Source: Marinobacter halodurans
GTDB lineage: Bacteria; Pseudomonadota; Gammaproteobacteria; Pseudomonadales; Oleiphilaceae
Reading direction: 5' to 3'
Length of the DNA stretch: 64,000 bases
Assembly: GCF_004327985.1 (NCBI RefSeq)
Contig: NZ_SJDL01000002.1
Coordinates: 124,001-188,000, forward strand
Numbering within the stretch: the stretch's first letter is position 1; every line of letters starts with the position of its first letter. Shown one piece after another: positions 1-9,312 of the stretch. The notes beneath the pieces were generated by a model. The model was not told the DNA's origin, ran no database searches, and saw nothing but the letters and a program-made list of their open reading frames with translations. The position numbers were made by a program, and so were the translations under genes.

Positions 1-20
1 ATCGCACGGCGATGGAACAG

Positions 21-287
21 TTACTCGTTCACAAACTGGAGCCCGAAACCGTCTACCGTCATGCGGACGACCTCCATCTCCAGGACGGGAGCCGGCACTG
101 GCAATCCCTGCACCTGGACCTGGACCCGGTCGCCAATGTCGGGACGCTCGCCCTCCTCGGAAACGACGAAAATGCCGCCATCGGAAATATCCCGGGTATT
201 GTAGAGCCGCTCGCCAAGCGTGGGATGGGTCACGCAGACTTTGGCATTCAGCGCGGTTCTAAGATAGGTGCGTCGATCACTGGACAT
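21..287 (-). CDS. Single-domain PilZ protein
   Basis: This 88-residue protein consists of essentially one PilZ domain, the family that binds cyclic di-GMP. The N-terminal DRRTYLR supplies the RxxxR arginines and DISDGG (about residues 34-39) is the D/NxSxxG motif, so both ligand-contact motifs look intact. There is no signal peptide, membrane segment or output domain, so it probably acts as a small cytoplasmic adaptor on a partner protein. It is transcribed away from fbpA, and its downstream neighbour lies outside the window, so context does not reveal the partner. The domain call is firm. The process it controls is unknown. Confidence 0.85.
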   Translation of the reverse strand: MSSDRRTYLRTALNAKVCVTHPTLGERLYNTRDISDGGIFVVSEEGERPDIGDRVQVQVQGLPVPAPVLEMEVVRMTVDGFGLQFVNE

Positions 288-569
288 CGCTGGGCTCGGT
301 TACTGCTCAGTTGTATGGAACACAGGCCTGACCTCAGGCGGCCCAGGAGTGAAACAGAGGCTCCCTAACGCCAGACTTCCCTTTCTGGACATGGAGCATA
401 GCACTAAATGTGACGCCCAAGTGAATGCAGGATCGACAGTTTCTGTCTTTCTCCCGCCCAGTAATAATTCTTTTTCGCAACAGCATTAAAATTCAGGTTT
501 AATAATCGGTATCAGTGATCCGGTCATATCGGATCTCCCAGATCAACGGATTCGAAGACAGAGACCACC

Positions 570-1586
570 ATGCGCAGTCGCCTTACCGCCATCGCAATTC
601 TGGCCATCCTGCTGAACCTCCCCCTGGCGGCAATGGCCGCCGGCGAAGTCAACATCTATTCCTATCGCCAGCCTTACCTGCTTGAACCCCTGCTGGACGC
701 CTTTACCCGCAAGACCGGCATCGAGGCGAACGTCGTTTTCGCCCGCAATGGTCTGGCCGAACGCTTGCAGCGTGAAGGCCGTAACAGCCCCGCCGACCTG
801 GTCATGACGGTCGATATCGCCCGTCTCAACGAACTGGTCGAACGCGATCTGACCGAAGCGGTCACCACCGCAACGCTGGAGCAGGACATCCCGGCGAGCC
901 TGCGTCACCCCGAGGGCAAGTGGTATGGGCTCACCAGCCGCGCCCGCCTGATTTTCGCGGCCAAGGACCGTGTCGAGCCCGGGGAGATTACGACCTACGA
1001 AGAACTGGCCGATCCCAAGTGGAAGGGCCGCATCTGCACCCGCAGCGGCAAGCACCCCTACAATGTCGCCCTGTTCGCCTCGATGATCGCCCATCACGGG
1101 GAAGCCAAGGCCCAGCAGTGGCTACAGGGCCTAAAGGATAACCTGGCCCGCCGGCCCCAGGGCGGCGACCGCGACCAGATCGTGGCGATCGCCGAAGGTG
1201 TCTGCGATATCGCCCTGGGCAACAGCTACTATTACGGCAAGATGCTGGAAGACGAGAACCAGCGCGCCGCTGCCGAATCCGTCAACCTGATTTTCCCGAA
1301 TGCCGGGGGTCGCGGCACCCACATCAATATCAGCGGCATGGCGCTGACCCACAGCGCGCCCAATCGCGACAACGCCATCAAGCTGATGGAATACCTGACC
1401 ACGCCCGAGGCCCAGACCATCTACGCCACCGTCAACTATGAGTATCCCGCCAATCCCGAGGTCCCACCCTCTGACGTCGTGGCTGGCTGGGGAACGCTGC
1501 ACCCGGACGACCTGCCCCTGAATACGATTGCCGAAAACCGCGAGGCCGCCGTAAAGATGGTCGACCGGGTCAATTACGATAATTGA
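570..1586 (+). CDS. fbpA: Iron(III) ABC transporter, periplasmic binding protein FbpA-like
   Basis: This 338-residue protein is a periplasmic binding protein of the FbpA/FutA/IdiA family, which delivers ferric iron to an inner-membrane permease. A signal peptide covers about residues 1-23, with cleavage after AMA. The mature protein starts with the family-typical VNIYSYRQP strand. A tyrosine run, Y220-Y222 in NSYYYGKM, matches the paired tyrosines that bind iron in this family. The permease gene follows after 58 bases. I found no convincing Fur box upstream, although iron control is usual. Iron as substrate is inferred from the family, and related proteins can carry other metals. Confidence 0.88.
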   Translation: MRSRLTAIAILAILLNLPLAAMAAGEVNIYSYRQPYLLEPLLDAFTRKTGIEANVVFARNGLAERLQREGRNSPADLVMTVDIARLNELVERDLTEAVTTATLEQDIPASLRHPEGKWYGLTSRARLIFAAKDRVEPGEITTYEELADPKWKGRICTRSGKHPYNVALFASMIAHHGEAKAQQWLQGLKDNLARRPQGGDRDQIVAIAEGVCDIALGNSYYYGKMLEDENQRAAAESVNLIFPNAGGRGTHINISGMALTHSAPNRDNAIKLMEYLTTPEAQTIYATVNYEYPANPEVPPSDVVAGWGTLHPDDLPLNTIAENREAAVKMVDRVNYDN

Positions 1587-1644
1587 CGCCCGAAGGGGCT
1601 GCCCGGGCCGGTTCCGGTCAGCCCTTTCCCACCGAAGGACCACC

Positions 1645-3333
1645 ATGAACCAGGCCGCCGACGCCCAACCCGCCCCGGTTGAACAGCAAGCCCTGAAGTC
1701 AGGCACCTCCCGACGCTGGCTGCTTGCCGCAACCCTGACCACGCTGCTGGTGGCCCTGCCCGTGGGGGCCGTACTGGTGCTGGCGCTGTTTCCGGATGAC
1801 AACATCTGGCCTCACCTGGTTCAAACGACGCTCCCGATCTACCTGACGAACACCATCAAGCTGATGCTGGGCGTCTCCGTACTCACGCTGGTGATTGGTG
1901 TCGGCACCGCCTGGCTGGTCACCATGTGCCAGTTTCCCGGCCGGCGCTTCTTCGAGTGGGCCCTGTTGCTGCCCTTCGCCGTACCGGCATACGTCATTGC
2001 CTATGTCTACACCGCCCTGCTCGATTACGCCGGACCGGTCCAGGCGGCACTGCGCGACGCGTTCGGCTGGCAGAATGCCGGCGATTACTGGTTTCCGGCG
2101 ATCCGCAGCCTGCCCGGCGCCATCCTGATGATTGGACTGGTCCTGTACCCCTACATCTACCTGTTGGCCCGGGCCGCGTTCCTGGAGCAGTCTCCATCAC
2201 TGTTCGCCGTCAGCCGAAGCCTTGGCCAGTCCGCCCTGGGTACGTTTTTTCGGGTGGTACTGCCGATTGCCCGGCCGGCCATTGCCGTCGGTCTGTCGCT
2301 GGTCTTGATGGAAACACTCAACGACTTCGGTACGGTCGACTTTTTCGCGGTAAATACACTGACGGCGGGCCTGTTCGACACCTGGATGAACCTGGGTAAC
2401 CTGGGCGGTGCCGCGCAGATCGCCAGTATCATGCTCGCCTTCGTGCTGATCCTGGTAACCCTGGAACGCTACTCGCGGCGGCGCCAGCAGCAATACGCCG
2501 CCCGGGACATGCGAGATCCCCTGCAGCGTTTTGCGCTGTCCCGCCCCAGACAGGCCGCCTGCCTGGTTGCCTGCAGTTTTCCGCTGCTGCTCGGTTTCGT
2601 GGTACCGGCTGCCGTGTTGGGTTACTACGCCGTGGAATACTTTGCCGAGAGCTGGACCGACGATTTCCTGGAAAACGCCGTGAACAGCCTGTTCCTTTCC
2701 GGCACGGCAGCCCTGTCGACGCTGCTGATCGGCCTGCTGCTGGCCTACAGTCGCCGCCTGCACGATACGGCCGGTATGCGGGTGCTGATGCGCCTATCCA
2801 GTCTGGGCTATGCGATGCCCGGTGCCGTGCTGGCGGTCGGCGTCATCGTTCCCCTGGCCGCTTTCGACAACTGGCTCGACCTGCGCATGGAGCGGTGGCT
2901 GGGCTGGAATACGGGCCTGCTCCTGAGCGGAACGGCCTTTGCCATTGTCTTTGCCTACACCGTCCGCTTCCTGGCGGTGTCCGCCGGCAGCCTGGAAAGT
3001 GCGTTGCAGAAAATCACGCCGAGTATGGACATGGCGGCCCGTTCCCTGGGGATGCCCGCGGGAAAGACGCTGCTGCGGGTGCACCTGCCGATGCTCAAAG
3101 GCACGCTGCTGACGGCGGCCCTGGTGGTGTTCGTCGATTGCATGAAGGAATTGCCGGCCACACTGATCCTGCGGCCGTTCAACTTCGAGACCCTGGCAAC
3201 CTATGTGTACCAGTACGCCTCCGATGAAATGCTGCGTCAAAGCGGGTTACCAGCGCTGGTGATCGTGGTGGCGGGTATCATTCCCGTGGTGCTGATGAGC
3301 CGTTCGATCGCGGCCTCACGGGAGTTCCACTGA
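1645..3333 (+). CDS. fbpB: Iron(III) ABC transporter, fused permease FbpB-like
   Basis: This 562-residue inner-membrane permease partners FbpA. It carries two binding-protein-dependent transport domains in tandem, roughly residues 60-280 and 340-550, with about twelve membrane segments in total, which is the usual fused FbpB arrangement. The start ATG has a good Shine-Dalgarno sequence (AAGGACCACC). No ATP-binding subunit (FbpC) follows: the next gene lies on the opposite strand only 8 bases away. The transporter must therefore use an ATPase encoded elsewhere or shared with another system. Confidence 0.88.
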   Translation: MNQAADAQPAPVEQQALKSGTSRRWLLAATLTTLLVALPVGAVLVLALFPDDNIWPHLVQTTLPIYLTNTIKLMLGVSVLTLVIGVGTAWLVTMCQFPGRRFFEWALLLPFAVPAYVIAYVYTALLDYAGPVQAALRDAFGWQNAGDYWFPAIRSLPGAILMIGLVLYPYIYLLARAAFLEQSPSLFAVSRSLGQSALGTFFRVVLPIARPAIAVGLSLVLMETLNDFGTVDFFAVNTLTAGLFDTWMNLGNLGGAAQIASIMLAFVLILVTLERYSRRRQQQYAARDMRDPLQRFALSRPRQAACLVACSFPLLLGFVVPAAVLGYYAVEYFAESWTDDFLENAVNSLFLSGTAALSTLLIGLLLAYSRRLHDTAGMRVLMRLSSLGYAMPGAVLAVGVIVPLAAFDNWLDLRMERWLGWNTGLLLSGTAFAIVFAYTVRFLAVSAGSLESALQKITPSMDMAARSLGMPAGKTLLRVHLPMLKGTLLTAALVVFVDCMKELPATLILRPFNFETLATYVYQYASDEMLRQSGLPALVIVVAGIIPVVLMSRSIAASREFH

Positions 3334-3351
3334 GCGGGAGGCTAATCCCGC
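3334..3351. terminator. Short hairpin between convergent fbpB and thioesterase
   Basis: A 6-bp GC stem, GCGGGA/TCCCGC with a 6-base loop, sits over the 8-base gap between two convergent genes and covers the thioesterase stop codon. It has no clear T-run on either side, so it is at best a weak bidirectional terminator. Confidence 0.3.
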
Positions 3352-3800
3352 ACCACCACAAAACGGCCGCTGAACGTGGCCGCCGGAAAGTTGGTGCGGC
3401 CTTCCGCCACGAAAACCGTAGCCTCCAGCACAACCCGCCCCTTACCCCGGCGTTCGATGCTGCGCTCGAACCGGGCCATGTCCTCCGCTGAAGGCAAGGC
3501 GCAGCGGGCGAAAAAGTCGCTGTTGACGGGCAGGCCATAATCGATGGCGCCCGACTGGATGACGACGTTGCCCTTCAGGCCACGATCCTCCAGCCAGAGC
3601 TCCAGCAGCGACCAGGCCCCGACAACGGCCACCGCATAGACGCTGCCACCGAATCCCGTACCCTGATGGTTGTGGTTGAGCGCCAGCGGGGCTTTCACCG
3701 TAATCTGGTCACCCGTGTAATCGGCCACCGTGACACCAAGTGCCCGGGTGAGCGGGATGTGTTCGTTGATGCGGGTCTGCAGCCGGTCAAGCTGGGTCAT
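3342..3800 (-). CDS. YiiD_C-type hotdog thioesterase
   Basis: This 152-residue protein belongs to the putative thioesterase family found at the C-terminus of E. coli YiiD, a hotdog fold predicted to hydrolyse acyl-CoA or acyl-ACP esters. The conserved segment NHNHQGTGFGGS (about residues 42-53) is typical of the active-site helix region. The start ATG has a near-perfect AAGGAGG ribosome site. It lies 147 bases downstream of a same-strand acyl-CoA ligase, which fits a shared role in acyl-CoA turnover. The substrate is unknown. Confidence 0.75.
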   Translation of the reverse strand: MTQLDRLQTRINEHIPLTRALGVTVADYTGDQITVKAPLALNHNHQGTGFGGSVYAVAVVGAWSLLELWLEDRGLKGNVVIQSGAIDYGLPVNSDFFARCALPSAEDMARFERSIERRGKGRVVLEATVFVAEGRTNFPAATFSGRFVVVRD

Positions 3801-3947
3801 GGGACGCCTCCTTATAATGGCAGTCTATGCCGGACCGGCGCCAGGACCCAATTCGACTAAAGGATGCACAGGAGAACACGGAGTCGGAAGGAAAAGTCCG
3901 GCCTGCGCCGACGCGTCCGTGCACGCGCCGGGCAGGCCTGAAGCCAA

Positions 3948-5615
3948 TTACTGCCAGATAACCGCCTGCTTCTCGTTATACCAGTGGTCCGCCATCTCCT
4001 TATAGGCGTCCTCGACCACATTGCGCTTGAGCTTGAGGGTCGGCGTCAGGAAGTCGTTCTCGATGCTCCACCCATCCCGCACGACGGCCATGAACTTCAG
4101 TTGCTCGTGGGGATCCACGGCACCGTTCACTTCGCTCAGCAGCGTCTTGAAGCTTTGCTCCAGCTCCTTGCGGAAGGCCTCGTCGGCGGTTTTACGCTGC
4201 GCCTCTTCCGACAGCATAACCAGGCAATGCGGCTGCGGGTGGTTGGCGCCGGACACGCAGACCATCTCGATATCCGGGTGGCTCATGAGGCGGTTCTCGA
4301 TCGGCGCCGGGGCCACATACTTGCCCTTGCTGGTCTTGAACATCTCCTTGATGCGACCGGTCAGGCGCAGGCGCCCGAGCTCGTCGATCTCGCCCTTGTC
4401 GCCGGTCCGCAGGTAACCGTCCTCAGTAAAGGTTTCCCGGGTCTTCTCGTCATCGCGGTAGTACCCCATCATCGTCGCCGGGCTCTTGACCTGGACTTCG
4501 CCCTCTTCGCTGATGCGCACATCGACACCGGGTAGCGGCTCTCCGACGTACCCGGTCCGCGCCCGGCCCGGCTTGGTCATGTGGGAATAGGCGAAGTTCT
4601 CGGACATGCCGTAACCTTCCAGCAACTCCAGCCCCAGCCCCCGGTACCACTCCAGAATGTCATGGGACAGCGGCGCCGAACCGCTACCGGCAAACTTCAC
4701 GTGCTGCAGGCCCAGGTTCGTCAGGATCTTGCGCTTGACGATGCGGTTGAGCAGCGGGATGCGCAGCAATCGCGCCAGTTTCTCCTGGGGCATTTTCTGG
4801 AACACGCCATGCTGGAACTTGGTCCAGATTCTCGGCACGGCCAGGAACAGGGTCGGCTGGGCCCGTTTGAGGTCCTCGACAAAGGTATCCAGCGATTCCG
4901 CGAAATACAGGTGGAACCCGCGATACATGGATCCCAGCTCAACCACGAAACGCTCGAACACATGGGACAGCGGCAGGTAGGACAGCATCCGTTCGTTGGC
5001 CGTAATATCCAGCGCTTCCGTGCCACCGATCGAGGCATAACCGAGGTTTTCAAAACTCAGCATGACCCCCTTGGGTCGGCCGGTACTGCCGGAGGTGTAG
5101 ACGATGGTGGCCAGCTCATGGGGGTCGCTTTCCACATTCTCCTTCATGGGCGGGTACTTGGCCACGATGTCGTCCCAGGTCTTGAAGTCGTTGGGCGGGC
5201 TCAGGGGATAGGACAGGCAGTGAACCCCATCCGGCACGCCGGCTTTCATGCTGTCCCAGTCATCCAGCTTTCCCACAAACAGCACCTCACAGCCACTGTG
5301 CTCGAGCACGTAGCGCACCGTTTCGGCATTCAGCGTCGGGTACAGGGGAACCGATACATGGCCGGCCATCCAGATCGCCCAATCGGACAGGATCCAATGG
5401 GCGCAATTCTTGGAAACAATGCCGATGCGGCTCTTCTCGGGCAGGTTGAGCGACTTGAGGTAGGATGCCATACGACGGGCCTCGCCAACGGCCCTGCGCC
5501 AGGTGAAATCAATCACGGTATCGCCGCCCATCGGCTGGGTCATATACACATCACCGGCCCGGGCCGTTTCCCAGTGGTAGACCCTATCAAGGGGAAGTTT
5601 ATTCTTGGTGTCCAT
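3948..5615 (-). CDS. AMP-binding fatty acyl-CoA ligase
   Basis: This 555-residue enzyme of the ANL superfamily activates a carboxylate with ATP and loads it on CoA. The P-loop-like AMP motif YTSGSTGRPKG is at about residues 173-183, the YLPLSHVFER segment at the expected place, and LRTGDKGEIDELGRLRLTGR marks the C-terminal hinge region. It resembles the long-chain fatty acid group rather than acetyl-CoA synthetase. No signal peptide is seen. The ATG follows an AGGACCTCC ribosome site. The downstream thioesterase may form a functional pair with it. Chain-length preference cannot be read from sequence. Confidence 0.85.
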   Translation of the reverse strand: MDTKNKLPLDRVYHWETARAGDVYMTQPMGGDTVIDFTWRRAVGEARRMASYLKSLNLPEKSRIGIVSKNCAHWILSDWAIWMAGHVSVPLYPTLNAETVRYVLEHSGCEVLFVGKLDDWDSMKAGVPDGVHCLSYPLSPPNDFKTWDDIVAKYPPMKENVESDPHELATIVYTSGSTGRPKGVMLSFENLGYASIGGTEALDITANERMLSYLPLSHVFERFVVELGSMYRGFHLYFAESLDTFVEDLKRAQPTLFLAVPRIWTKFQHGVFQKMPQEKLARLLRIPLLNRIVKRKILTNLGLQHVKFAGSGSAPLSHDILEWYRGLGLELLEGYGMSENFAYSHMTKPGRARTGYVGEPLPGVDVRISEEGEVQVKSPATMMGYYRDDEKTRETFTEDGYLRTGDKGEIDELGRLRLTGRIKEMFKTSKGKYVAPAPIENRLMSHPDIEMVCVSGANHPQPHCLVMLSEEAQRKTADEAFRKELEQSFKTLLSEVNGAVDPHEQLKFMAVVRDGWSIENDFLTPTLKLKRNVVEDAYKEMADHWYNEKQAVIWQ

Positions 5616-5939
5616 GGAGGTCCTTGTCTGATGTCGGTTGTTATTGATCTTTGCGCAGCCCGGCCAACACGGCTAGGATGCGCTGAAACCGGTCCAACGG
5701 AGCACCACGCTGCGCCCGCCGACACCGGTGGCCTTCGGGGCCTGTCCTGTCACGGGTTATTTCAACACAGCCCCTTTCGCCAGAATGTGACAGGTCTTCA
5801 ACTAAATCACGATAGCGGCAGTCGCACACCGGCTCAAGCGCGCTTCGCCGGAAGGAATCCGGGAAACGTGATCCAGGCCCCGACAGCTCCCTGACAACAT
5901 GAGCATAATGCGATGAAGACGAGAAACAGGAAGGAAATC
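5616..5939. other. Divergent intergenic region
   Basis: These 324 bases separate the leftward acyl-CoA ligase from the rightward zinc-ribbon membrane protein. The region should contain both promoters. I see no convincing gene, RNA, repeat or recognisable operator. Open frames here on the minus strand have no protein-like features. Confidence 0.6.
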
Positions 5940-6308
5940 ATGTACGTCTGCATTGACTGCCGAAAGGGATTGATGGACCCGGTGTCGCGCCTTGACGAGC
6001 CGGATGCGGCCGACCGTTACCAATGCAGCTACTGCGGCCACCGGGCAACCATACCGCCTCTGATGATCAGCGTGACCCAGATCCTGTCCTGCATCCTGGG
6101 ACTCGGCTTTACGCTCTACCTGCTGCTCCAGCACGTTGGCAGAACCCTGAAGGCCTTCCAGTTGGGCCTGCACGGCGACATGACTTCCGACGTGCTACTC
6201 TCTGCCCTCGCCCTGCTTTTTACCGCGAGCTTCGGCTACACCATCCTGCGCGCCGGTCACAACCTGCGGACCCAGTTTCGCTACCGGCACGTCCGTCCAT
6301 CTTCGTGA
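5940..6308 (+). CDS. Small zinc-ribbon membrane protein, function unknown
   Basis: I do not recognise this 122-residue protein. It opens with two CxxC pairs (CIDC near residues 4-7 and CSYC near residues 32-35), the layout of a zinc ribbon. About two hydrophobic segments follow, near residues 44-64 and 80-100, and a basic tail. The chosen ATG follows a strong AGGAAGGA ribosome site; an ATG nine codons upstream has none. It stands alone between the acyl-CoA ligase and an ABC transporter. A cytoplasmic zinc finger tethered to the inner membrane is the simplest picture. Confidence 0.6.
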   Translation: MYVCIDCRKGLMDPVSRLDEPDAADRYQCSYCGHRATIPPLMISVTQILSCILGLGFTLYLLLQHVGRTLKAFQLGLHGDMTSDVLLSALALLFTASFGYTILRAGHNLRTQFRYRHVRPSS

Positions 6309-6523
6309 GGGCGTGCACTGCGGCTACCCCGTAGAGAGTAACCCTTACATTCTGTGGTAAAATCCGGCGTTTTTCTGCGGCCCAGCGATTTATCCCGGGC
6401 AATGAAATAATGAAGAGCCGCTGATTCGGCGGGGCCATCCATCATGGCTCACGCGGCCCCGCCAGCTGATTTCCGCTTCAGACGGCTCACCAACAACCAC
6501 CAGAGGATCGGGAGTATCACTGC

Positions 6524-7489
6524 ATGAATCGTTCTATCCTGAGAGTTGTGCTTTCCGCGTTGGCGCTGCTTGTGGCCGGCGCCCTGCATGCCGACCCACG
6601 TGTCGTCGCCGTGACGCAGATCGTCGAACACCCGGCCCTGGATGCCGTCTACCAGGGCGTCAAGGATGAGCTCACGGCGGAAGGCTACGCCGAGGGGAGC
6701 GACGTCAGCTATATGCATGAAAGCGCGCAGGCCAACACCGCTGTCGCGGCCCAGATCGCCCGCAAGTTCGTGGGCGACCAGCCGGACGTGATCGTGGCCA
6801 TTGCCACCCCGTCCGCCCAGACCGTGGCCGCAGCAGCCCGTGACATCCCTGTCGTATTCTCTGCGGTAACCGACCCGGTAAGCGCCCGCCTGGTCAAGAG
6901 CCTGGATCATCCTGGCGGCAACATCACCGGTGTCAGCGACATGCTGCCGCTCGACAAACACCTGGACATGGTCCAGCGGGTCGTGCCGGATGCCAAGACC
7001 ATCGGCACCGTCTATAACCCGGGCGAGGCCAACGCCGTGGCACTGGTCAACGACCTGGAAGAACGCCTCAAGGCCCGCGGCCTGACCCTGGTCAAAGCCG
7101 CAGCCACCAAGACCTCCGAAGTACTCGGCGCCGCCCGGTCACTGGTGGGCAAGGCCGACGCCATCTACCTCACCACGGACAATACCGTGATCTCCGCCGC
7201 CGAAGCGGTCATCTCCGTAGGCGAGCGCGCCAAGATCCCTGTCTTTGCCGCGGATACCGCCACTGTTTCCCGCGGTGCCGTCGCCGCCCTGGGCTTCGAT
7301 TACTACGATGTCGGCCGTCAGACCGGCAAAATCGTGGGGCGCATCCTCAAGGGCGAGAAACCGGGTGACATTCCGGTCGGCGGCGTCGAGGACCTGTCGC
7401 TGTATGTTAATCCGGGCGCCGCCAAGCGCATGGGTATCGAGCTGGCGCCGGACGTGATCGCGGACGCCGAGAAAGTCATCGAAAACTGA
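6524..7489 (+). CDS. ABC transporter substrate-binding protein, TrpX-like (DUF534 family)
   Basis: This 321-residue exported protein has a signal peptide (residues 1-23, cleavage after LHA) and the ABC_sub_bind fold, with motifs such as VVAVTQIVEHPALDAVYQG at the mature start and VFSAVTDPVSA in the middle. The family includes TrpX of Gram-positive tryptophan/tyrosine transporters. It is the first gene of a three-gene importer operon, 22 bases before the permease. No T-box, tryptophan leader or biosynthetic neighbour is present, so the substrate here is open. An amino acid or other small organic molecule is likely. Confidence 0.82.
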   Translation: MNRSILRVVLSALALLVAGALHADPRVVAVTQIVEHPALDAVYQGVKDELTAEGYAEGSDVSYMHESAQANTAVAAQIARKFVGDQPDVIVAIATPSAQTVAAAARDIPVVFSAVTDPVSARLVKSLDHPGGNITGVSDMLPLDKHLDMVQRVVPDAKTIGTVYNPGEANAVALVNDLEERLKARGLTLVKAAATKTSEVLGAARSLVGKADAIYLTTDNTVISAAEAVISVGERAKIPVFAADTATVSRGAVAALGFDYYDVGRQTGKIVGRILKGEKPGDIPVGGVEDLSLYVNPGAAKRMGIELAPDVIADAEKVIEN

Positions 7490-7511
7490 TCCATAGTGCA
7501 GTAGGACCACC

Positions 7512-8408
7512 ATGCTGAGCGAAATCGCCCTGTACGGGGCCTTTGAAACCGGGCTGATCTACGGCCTGGTTGCCTTCGGGATTTACCTGTCGTTTCGGGT
7601 ACTCGACTTTCCCGACCTGACAGTCGACGGCAGCTTCCCCCTGGGAGCGGCCGTCTCAGCCGTCATGATCATCAACGGCTGGAATCCCTGGCTGGCCACC
7701 GGCGCGGCGATTATTGCGGGCATGGCCGCCGGCGCCGTCACGGCAACCCTCAACGTCCGGCTGAAGATCCTCAACCTGCTGGCTTCAATCCTGACCATGA
7801 TCGCGCTGTACTCGGTCAACCTGCGCATCATGGGGCGCCCCAACATCGCCCTGCTGTCCGAGGAGACAGTACTGACCCCCTGGTATGACATGGGGCTGGC
7901 GTTCCATCAGGTACCGGTGGTGCTGTTCTTCATCGTTGCCGTCGTGGTACTGATCCTCCTCTGGCGCTTCATGGAATCCGAAACCGGCCTGGCCATGCGT
8001 GCCACCGGCGCCAATCCCCGCATGGCACGAGCCCAGGGGATCGCCACCGGCTGGATGATCATCCTGGGTGTTGCCCTTTCCAACGGCCTGGTCGCCCTGG
8101 CCGGCTCCCTGTTTGCGCAGAGCCAGGGTGCCGCGGACGTGACCATGGGCGTTGGCGTGATTGTGGTGGGCCTCGCCTCACTGATCGGCGGTGAAGCCGT
8201 CCTCTCGCCGCGCTCGGTGCTGCGGGCCCTGCTGGCCTGCCTGATCGGCGCCATCCTCTATCGCCTGGCGATTGCCCTGGCGCTGAATGCGGAGTTCATC
8301 GGCCTGAAAACCCAGGACCTCAACCTGATTACCGCCGTGCTGGTGACCCTTGCCATCGTCCTGCCGGGTGCCCGCCATTCGGTGAAATCGTTCTTCGCCC
8401 GGAGCTGA
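7512..8408 (+). CDS. ABC transporter permease, TrpY-like
   Basis: This 298-residue inner-membrane permease of the branched-chain-amino-acid-type BPD_transp_2 family has about eight to nine membrane segments. An early DFPDLTVDGSFPLGAA block is characteristic of the TrpY/YtrF-like subgroup. It lies 22 bases after the binding protein and 3 bases before the ATPase, so the three are surely co-transcribed. It should form a homodimeric pore fed by the TrpX-like protein. Its substrate follows that of the binding protein and is unknown. Confidence 0.85.
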   Translation: MLSEIALYGAFETGLIYGLVAFGIYLSFRVLDFPDLTVDGSFPLGAAVSAVMIINGWNPWLATGAAIIAGMAAGAVTATLNVRLKILNLLASILTMIALYSVNLRIMGRPNIALLSEETVLTPWYDMGLAFHQVPVVLFFIVAVVVLILLWRFMESETGLAMRATGANPRMARAQGIATGWMIILGVALSNGLVALAGSLFAQSQGAADVTMGVGVIVVGLASLIGGEAVLSPRSVLRALLACLIGAILYRLAIALALNAEFIGLKTQDLNLITAVLVTLAIVLPGARHSVKSFFARS

Positions 8409-8411
8409 GCC

Positions 8412-9206
8412 ATGATTGCAGCACAAAACCTCAGACTCACATTCGGCAAGGGAACGCCGCTGGAGAATCCGGCGCTTTGCGGCCTCAGCCTGACCGTCAA
8501 CCAGGGCGAGTTCGTGACGGTGATCGGCAGCAACGGGGCCGGTAAATCGACCTTCCTCAACGCCCTCTCCGGCGAAGTCCTGGTGGATAGCGGCGTCATC
8601 GAAGTGGACGGCGAAGATGTGACCAAGCTGCCCACCCACAAACGGGCCGGGCGCGTGTCGCGGGTGTTCCAGGACCCGCTGGCCGGCACCTGCGAGAACC
8701 TGACCATCGAGGAGAACATGGCCCTGGCCATCAAGCGCGGTATGCGCCGGGGCCTGGGCACGGCGGTCAAGACCCGCTACCGGGACCGTTTCCGGGAGGG
8801 GCTGGCGACGCTGAACCTGGGCCTGGAGAACCGCCTGGGCGACAAGATGGGGCTGTTGTCGGGAGGCCAGCGCCAGGCGGTCAGCCTGCTGATGGCCAGC
8901 CTGAACCCCTCCAGCATCCTGCTGCTGGACGAACACACCGCCGCGCTCGATCCACGGACCGCCGAATTCGTGCTTGATCTCACCAAACGCATTATCCGCG
9001 AACAGGAGAAGACGGCACTGATGGTCACCCACAGCATGAAGCAGGCGCTGGAAGTCGGCGACCGCACGGTCATGCTGCATCAGGGCCAGGTGGTGTTCGA
9101 TATTGCCGGCCAGGATCGCGAGGGGCTGACCGTCAGCGATCTGCTGAAGCTGTTCGAGAAGCAGCGTGGTATTGAAGTCACCGACGACAGCCTGTTGCTG
9201 GGCTGA
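8412..9206 (+). CDS. ABC transporter ATP-binding protein, TrpZ-like
   Basis: This 264-residue ATPase energises the importer. Walker A is GSNGAGKST (residues 39-47), the signature is LSGGQRQ, Walker B is ILLLDE, and the H-loop is in MVTHSMKQAL. The EHTAALD sequence after Walker B in place of EPTAALD is a common variant in this subgroup. The gene closes the operon. About 360 bases without a supported gene follow. Confidence 0.88.
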   Translation: MIAAQNLRLTFGKGTPLENPALCGLSLTVNQGEFVTVIGSNGAGKSTFLNALSGEVLVDSGVIEVDGEDVTKLPTHKRAGRVSRVFQDPLAGTCENLTIEENMALAIKRGMRRGLGTAVKTRYRDRFREGLATLNLGLENRLGDKMGLLSGGQRQAVSLLMASLNPSSILLLDEHTAALDPRTAEFVLDLTKRIIREQEKTALMVTHSMKQALEVGDRTVMLHQGQVVFDIAGQDREGLTVSDLLKLFEKQRGIEVTDDSLLLG

Positions 9207-9298
9207 ACGGGCCATTCTGGCGATGCAGCCCGATCGTTGTGTCGCCTGGGCGGGTAATCGCCGCCCTTTCCCGCCAGCTTTCCGGGGAGAACGCTGTT

Positions 9299-9312
9299 GA
9301 TAGCTTGCTATC
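9299..9312. repeat. Perfect 14-bp palindrome
   Basis: GATAGC-TT-GCTATC is a perfect inverted repeat with a 2-base centre, too tight for an RNA hairpin and more like a protein-binding half-site pair. It is far from any gene start, so it may be chance. Confidence 0.3.

Noticed and set aside
455-530. Fur box before fbpA
   Set aside because: The region is AT-rich but no 19-base segment matches the Fur consensus well enough.
6309-6523. T-box or tryptophan leader before the TrpX-like gene
   Set aside because: No T-box sequence, Trp codon run or antiterminator is visible.
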